DNA from: Pseudoselenomonas ruminantium
GTDB lineage: Bacteria; Bacillota; Negativicutes; Selenomonadales; Selenomonadaceae
DNA: 25,964 nt
Assembly: GCA_002373045.1 (NCBI GenBank)
Contig: DFHU01000044.1
Location: forward strand, 1-25,964
Direction: 5' to 3'
The position numbers and the translations under genes were made by a program. Within the stretch, counting starts at the first letter, position 1. Every line of letters starts with the position of its first letter. A model generated the notes under the pieces. That model saw only the letters and a program-made list of their open reading frames with translations, made no database searches and had not been told where the DNA came from. Below, in pieces: positions 21,862 through 25,964 of this stretch.

Positions 21862-23949
21862 TTAAATCTTCACCACCCCAAGAATTTGAATCTCTACACT
21901 CTGATCAATCTCCGCATGAGAGAGAACGATAAGTCCGGGGACAGAGCGTTCTACCAATTTGCGGAAATATAAGCGTACAGCCGGACTGGTCAGCACGATT
22001 GGCTGATAGCCCATATTGGTAAGTTTCGGCAATTCTGCATTGAGTGCCGTAACCAATCTTTGCATGGAATCCGGGTCGAGACTGACGTACGAGCCATGCT
22101 CTGTACGCTGCACTCCTCCGGCAATGCGATTTTCCAAGGCCGGGTCCAGCGTTATGCAGGGAAGGGTTCCATTCTGTACATTCTGCTGGGTAATATGCCG
22201 CGCCATCGCATGACGGACATACTCGGTGAGTATTTCCGTATCCTTGGTAGCGCGGCCATAATCGGCCAGCACTTCCAAAATAGTGCTCATATCGCGAATG
22301 GAAATGCGTTCCCGCAGAAGATTGGCCAGGACCTTCTGGATTTCGCCCACATTGAGCAGTTCCGGAACGACCTCGTCCACCAAAGCCTGATTGGATTTCT
22401 TGAGATTGTCGATAAGGTTCTGCGTTTCCTGACGGCCCAAAATTTCATCCGCATGCTGCTTGATTACCTCCGTCAGATGCGTAGCCAGTACAGATACCGC
22501 ATCAACAACAGTATAACCATTTAATTCTGCCTGTTCACGCTCATTTTCCGGAATCCATAAAGCAGGCAGGCCGAAGGCTGGTTCCGTCGTTTCAATACCT
22601 GGCACCTCTTCAAAGACCGTACCGGAATTCATGGCCAGATAATGGTCAAGCATCAACTCGCCCTTGGCTATTTCAATGCCCTTTAATTTGATGATATAAG
22701 CATTGGGTTTTATCTGTATATTATCACGAATGCGGATGGTGGGAACTACCAACCCCAGTTCCAAAGCACACTGACGGCGAATCATGACAATACGGTCCAA
22801 CAGGTCACCGCCCTGACCGGTATCAACCAGGGGAATCAGCGAATAGCCGATTTCCAGTTCCATGGGGTCAACCTGCAACAGCGACACAATATTTTCCGGC
22901 GTCGTGGCCTTTCGCTTCTCCTGTACCTTCTTTTCCTCCTGCTGAACCTCCGTCTTGACTTCCGTCTGCTGCTTCAACAGACGACCAATCAAAAAACAGA
23001 ACAGCGCCAATGCAAAGAAGGGAATACCAGGAAGCCCCGGTACTACGGAGAAAAAGATCAGAACGCCACCTAAAATAAAGAAGATGCGGTCATTATGGAA
23101 AAGCTGGGCAACAATGTCGCTGCCCAAATTCCCTTCCGCTCCGGCACGGGTAACGATAAGACCGGTTGCCGTCGAAATGAGCAGAGCTGGAATCTGACTT
23201 ACCAGACCTTCACCTACAGTGAGGAGTGTATAGGTCTGCAACGCCTGCACGGCCTCCATGTTCCGCTGCATCATGCCGATGACAAAACCGCCGGCGATGT
23301 TAATCATCATAATGATGATGGCAGCGATGGCATCACCTTTTACAAACTTAGAAGCACCATCCATAGCGCCGAAGAAATCCGCTTCATGCTGGATTTTCTC
23401 ACGGCGGATTTTTGCTTCCGCATCCGTTATTGCCCCCTGATTGAGGTCAGCATCAATGGACATCTGCTTACCAGGCATTGCATCCAAGGTAAAACGTGCC
23501 GATACTTCAGCCACACGCTCTGAACCTTTGGTAATAACGATAAAGTTGATGGCTACCAGGATAACGAACATGATAAAGCCGACAACCGGATTACCACCGA
23601 CAACGAAGTTACCAAATGCCGTGATAACTTCCCCTGCATAACCATCAAGCAAAATAAGTCGCGTTGACGAAATATTCAACGCCAACCGGAACAAGGTGGT
23701 AATGAGCAGCAATGACGGGAAAATGGATAAATCCAAAGCCTCCTTATTATAGATTACCGACATTACAAGCAGTAATGCAATGGTAATATTCAAACAGATC
23801 AGCATATCCAGCAGCAACGTCGGCAGCGGAATAATCATCATGACAACGATGGTCACGATAGCGACCGCTATCATAACATCGCTGTATTTTTGAATAAAAC
23901 TGCCCTTGCCAAACACGGCATTTGGGGCAGCTGCCTGTTGTGCAGCCAT
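21862..23949 (-). CDS. flhA: Flagellar type III export gate protein FlhA
   Basis: FlhA is the large membrane gate subunit of the flagellar export apparatus. The 695-residue length is typical. The N-terminal half has about eight hydrophobic segments. The conserved cytoplasmic loop of FHIPEP proteins includes FVKGDAIAAIIIMMINIAGG and the motif RFTLDAMPGKQMSIDADL. The C-terminal cytoplasmic domain docks chaperone-substrate complexes. ATG 23949 has AAAAGGAGAGG upstream. It lies 29 nt after flhB. Confidence 0.97.
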   Translation of the reverse strand: MAAQQAAAPNAVFGKGSFIQKYSDVMIAVAIVTIVVMMIIPLPTLLLDMLICLNITIALLLVMSVIYNKEALDLSIFPSLLLITTLFRLALNISSTRLILLDGYAGEVITAFGNFVVGGNPVVGFIMFVILVAINFIVITKGSERVAEVSARFTLDAMPGKQMSIDADLNQGAITDAEAKIRREKIQHEADFFGAMDGASKFVKGDAIAAIIIMMINIAGGFVIGMMQRNMEAVQALQTYTLLTVGEGLVSQIPALLISTATGLIVTRAGAEGNLGSDIVAQLFHNDRIFFILGGVLIFFSVVPGLPGIPFFALALFCFLIGRLLKQQTEVKTEVQQEEKKVQEKRKATTPENIVSLLQVDPMELEIGYSLIPLVDTGQGGDLLDRIVMIRRQCALELGLVVPTIRIRDNIQIKPNAYIIKLKGIEIAKGELMLDHYLAMNSGTVFEEVPGIETTEPAFGLPALWIPENEREQAELNGYTVVDAVSVLATHLTEVIKQHADEILGRQETQNLIDNLKKSNQALVDEVVPELLNVGEIQKVLANLLRERISIRDMSTILEVLADYGRATKDTEILTEYVRHAMARHITQQNVQNGTLPCITLDPALENRIAGGVQRTEHGSYVSLDPDSMQRLVTALNAELPKLTNMGYQPIVLTSPAVRLYFRKLVERSVPGLIVLSHAEIDQSVEIQILGVVKI

Positions 23950-23978
23950 AGTGCCTCTCCTTTTAATTACTTATTTAC

Positions 23979-25103
23979 TTACGCCCGACGGCGATTGTTT
24001 TTCAGACGATATACATAAGCCAAGACTTCAGCCACCGCCTGATAGAGTTCTGCAGGAACAATATCCCCAACATCTGCGGCAGCATAAAGCGCACGCGCCA
24101 ATGGCTTATTCTCCACAATGGGCACCCGGTTTTCTCGTGCGATATCCTTTATGCGCTGAGCCACCATATCCTGCCCTTTAGCCACAATCTGTGGTGCTAC
24201 CATCCCCTTATCATATTTAAGCGCCACAGCAAAGTGGGTCGGGTTGGTAACGATAACATCCGCTTTCGGCACTTCCTGCATCATGCGGGACATGGCCATC
24301 TGCCGCTGTTTCTGCTTGATTTTGCCTTTAATCTGCGGATCACCTTCGGACTGTTTCATTTCGTCCTTCACTTCCTGCTTGGACATTTTGAGATCCTGAG
24401 TGGTCTGCCATTTCTGATAGGCATAATCCAGAAAACCAACGATCATAATAACCCCGATTACCTCAAAGGCCATCTTAAAAATGATATCCGAAATTTGAGC
24501 TAAGCTGGTCGTTAAATCGAAATAGATAAATTGCGGCATTTCCATCAGATGATCCGATAGAAAATCATACAGAAAAAAACCGATAATTGCAATTTTCATC
24601 AGGGACTTTGCCAGTTCCATCAATGAACGCTTGGAAAAGATACGTCCAAACCCATTGATGGGATTAAGCTTATCCAACTTGAATTCAATGGCCTCAGTAT
24701 TGAAATTAAGCCCCACCTGAAACATATTTATCGCTAAACCCACCAGCATAATCGCAATCATAATGGGAAATGCTGTCTGGGCCAGCAATTCCATAATGCC
24801 GATAAAAATCCGCACCACGCTTTCCGTGTCCACGGTTTGATTAAGATGAGAAAAAACATACGTTGTGTAGTCCGCTATTCTATGATAGATAAATTCCCAC
24901 AACATCTTTATAATAAAGAAACCCATGAGCAGCACAAAAGCAGCACTCATATCGGTACTACGACCGACCTGCCCCTTCTTCCGTGCGTCATCCCGCTTCT
25001 TTTGCGTCGGTTCCTCTGTCTTATCATCACCGGCAAAAAGCTGAAGATCAAAAACAAAACTATTCCTATTGCAGGGCTTCCAAAGCAATGGTGATATTTC
25101 CAT
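23979..25103 (-). CDS. flhB: Flagellar export switch protein FlhB
   Basis: FlhB controls export substrate specificity by autocleavage. The N-terminal segment FDLQLFAGDDKTEEPTQKKR is the family hallmark, four hydrophobic segments follow, and the cytoplasmic domain carries the cleavage site N-P-T-H (Asn about 287 from ATG 25103). The start is unclear. No ATG, GTG, TTG, CTG or AUU-type codon lies in frame between the fliR stop (25066) and FDLQLF. Translation must therefore start inside fliR: ATG 25103, TTG 25088 or ATG 25139, none with a strong Shine-Dalgarno. Termination-reinitiation coupling with fliR is likely. I list the ATG at 25103. Confidence 0.9.
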   Translation of the reverse strand: MEISPLLWKPCNRNSFVFDLQLFAGDDKTEEPTQKKRDDARKKGQVGRSTDMSAAFVLLMGFFIIKMLWEFIYHRIADYTTYVFSHLNQTVDTESVVRIFIGIMELLAQTAFPIMIAIMLVGLAINMFQVGLNFNTEAIEFKLDKLNPINGFGRIFSKRSLMELAKSLMKIAIIGFFLYDFLSDHLMEMPQFIYFDLTTSLAQISDIIFKMAFEVIGVIMIVGFLDYAYQKWQTTQDLKMSKQEVKDEMKQSEGDPQIKGKIKQKQRQMAMSRMMQEVPKADVIVTNPTHFAVALKYDKGMVAPQIVAKGQDMVAQRIKDIARENRVPIVENKPLARALYAAADVGDIVPAELYQAVAEVLAYVYRLKNNRRRA

Positions 25104-25848
25104 ACATTTCATTGAACAACACATCCAGAAACAAGACATAGAATGGCAGCACCATGGCCAGAATCAGAATCCCCACGGTAAGCTGCATCGGAATGCCCAC
25201 AACAAAAATATTCATCTGGGGCATTGTTCGCGCCAATATTCCTAACCCCACATTGGTCAGCAAAATAGCAAACGTCACCGGCATAGCAATTTTCATGCCC
25301 GTAAAAAAAATTCCTGTCGTAAAGCGCGCAATAATCAGCGGCAAAGACAGATCAGGGCTTGCCCCCAGCAACGGAACCAGTTTAAAACTTTCAAAGAGGG
25401 CTGATATAATCATGTGATGCCCATTGGTCACCACAAAGACGATAATCGCCAAATTATAAAGAAAACTTCCGATAAGCGGCATTTGCTGACCGGAAGTCGG
25501 ATCCATTACGTTTACTACGGCAAAACCTGCCTGCATATCCATAACCTTGCCGGCCATGGTAATTGCAGCAAAAGCAATATAAGCAACAAACCCGATAAGC
25601 CAGCCCACAAAGAGCTCGGAAAGCACTGCTCCTGTATAACCTAAAACGGAAGCCGGCGCCGTTATTCCCTGAAAATTATCCACTACAGGAAATAGTACCA
25701 ATGCAAAGGCAAAGGACGCCGCTGCGCGAAAATAAACAGGAATATTCAGGCTACCGAAAAAAGGCGAAATGATAAATATGCCACTCACCCGGGTCAGAAG
25801 GAGCAGAAATACTGCCGCATGACCTTGCAGAAGCTCAAAAAAATCCAT
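25066..25848 (-). CDS. fliR: Flagellar type III export protein FliR
   Basis: FliR is a core membrane component of the export gate with FliP and FliQ. The 260-residue protein has several hydrophobic segments and family features: LTRVSGIFIISPFFGS near the N-terminus, AGKVMDMQAGFAVVNVMDPTSGQQMPLIGSF in the middle, and GILARTMPQMNIFVVGIPMQL near the C-terminus. ATG 25848 has GAAGGAG upstream and lies 11 nt after fliQ. Its 3' end overlaps the 5' end of flhB. Confidence 0.96.
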   Translation of the reverse strand: MDFFELLQGHAAVFLLLLTRVSGIFIISPFFGSLNIPVYFRAAASFAFALVLFPVVDNFQGITAPASVLGYTGAVLSELFVGWLIGFVAYIAFAAITMAGKVMDMQAGFAVVNVMDPTSGQQMPLIGSFLYNLAIIVFVVTNGHHMIISALFESFKLVPLLGASPDLSLPLIIARFTTGIFFTGMKIAMPVTFAILLTNVGLGILARTMPQMNIFVVGIPMQLTVGILILAMVLPFYVLFLDVLFNEMYGNITIALEALQ

Positions 25849-25859
25849 AATCTGCTCCT

Positions 25860-25964
25860 TCAGCCGATATAGCCGGGCAAATTAACCAAAATATTGGTCA
25901 GGTATTCCGTCATAATCCGCAGCATCCAAGGGCCAAAAATCAAAATAGCCACAAAGACGGCAAT
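25860..25964 (-). CDS. fliQ: Flagellar export protein FliQ, C-terminal fragment cut by window edge
   Basis: The last 34 codons plus TGA of an ORF enter from the right edge. The fragment contains a hydrophobic segment, FGPWMLRIMTEYLTNIL and the ending LPGYIG, matching the FliQ C-terminus. It lies directly upstream of fliR as in most flagellar operons. The rest of the gene is outside the window. Confidence 0.85.
   Translation of the reverse strand: MAVFVAILIFGPWMLRIMTEYLTNILVNLPGYIG

Overview
The window is a piece of a bacterial chromosome with dense, mostly minus-strand operons. A complete flagellar/chemotaxis block in the order fliQ-fliR-flhB-flhA-flhF-flhG-pilZ-cheB-cheA-cheW-cheC-cheD-(small membrane protein)-fliA-fapA-(small protein)-swrB-like, together with the protein sequences and many TTG/GTG starts preceded by strong Shine-Dalgarno sites, suggests a motile Firmicute. 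A motile member of the Negativicutes close to Selenomonas is my best guess. That placement rests on recognition of the sequences, not on a search.

Layout. (1) Positions 1-226 hold two tandem copies, 113 nt apart, of a roughly 90-nt hairpin element. The loop is almost invariant; the stem differs between copies but stays paired. (2) Positions 227-5301 hold a minus-strand group: polysaccharide deacetylase, a class-A-beta-lactamase-fold serine hydrolase, prmA, rsmE and mtaB. A recognisable promoter sits in front of the deacetylase. A 157-bp MITE-like element has landed on the rsmE stop codon, and its empty site can be reconstructed exactly. (3) Positions 5373-8326 hold lepA-hemW with their own promoter. 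(4) Positions 8400-9718 hold two plus-strand genes: rpsT, with promoter and terminators, and a lone DeoR-type regulator. (5) Positions 9717-25964 hold the long minus-strand flagellar/chemotaxis operon, which enters from beyond the right edge and ends at a 20-bp bidirectional terminator shared with the DeoR gene.

How the genes work together. FliQ, FliR, FlhB and FlhA form the core of the flagellar type III export gate. FlhF and FlhG control where and how many flagella are built. The PilZ protein probably couples c-di-GMP to motility. CheB, CheA, CheW, CheC and CheD give a B. subtilis-like adaptation and signalling set. FliA is the flagellar sigma factor. FapA and the SwrB-like protein are accessory flagellar factors. 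No CheY, CheR or receptor gene is inside the window. The left part is translation housekeeping (MtaB, RsmE, PrmA, LepA, S20) plus cell-wall enzymes.

The most unusual items are the tandem covarying hairpins at the left edge and the MITE-like insertion between rsmE and mtaB, which carries its own Shine-Dalgarno and start codon aimed into mtaB. I found no CRISPR array, tRNA, rRNA, prophage or defence cassette.
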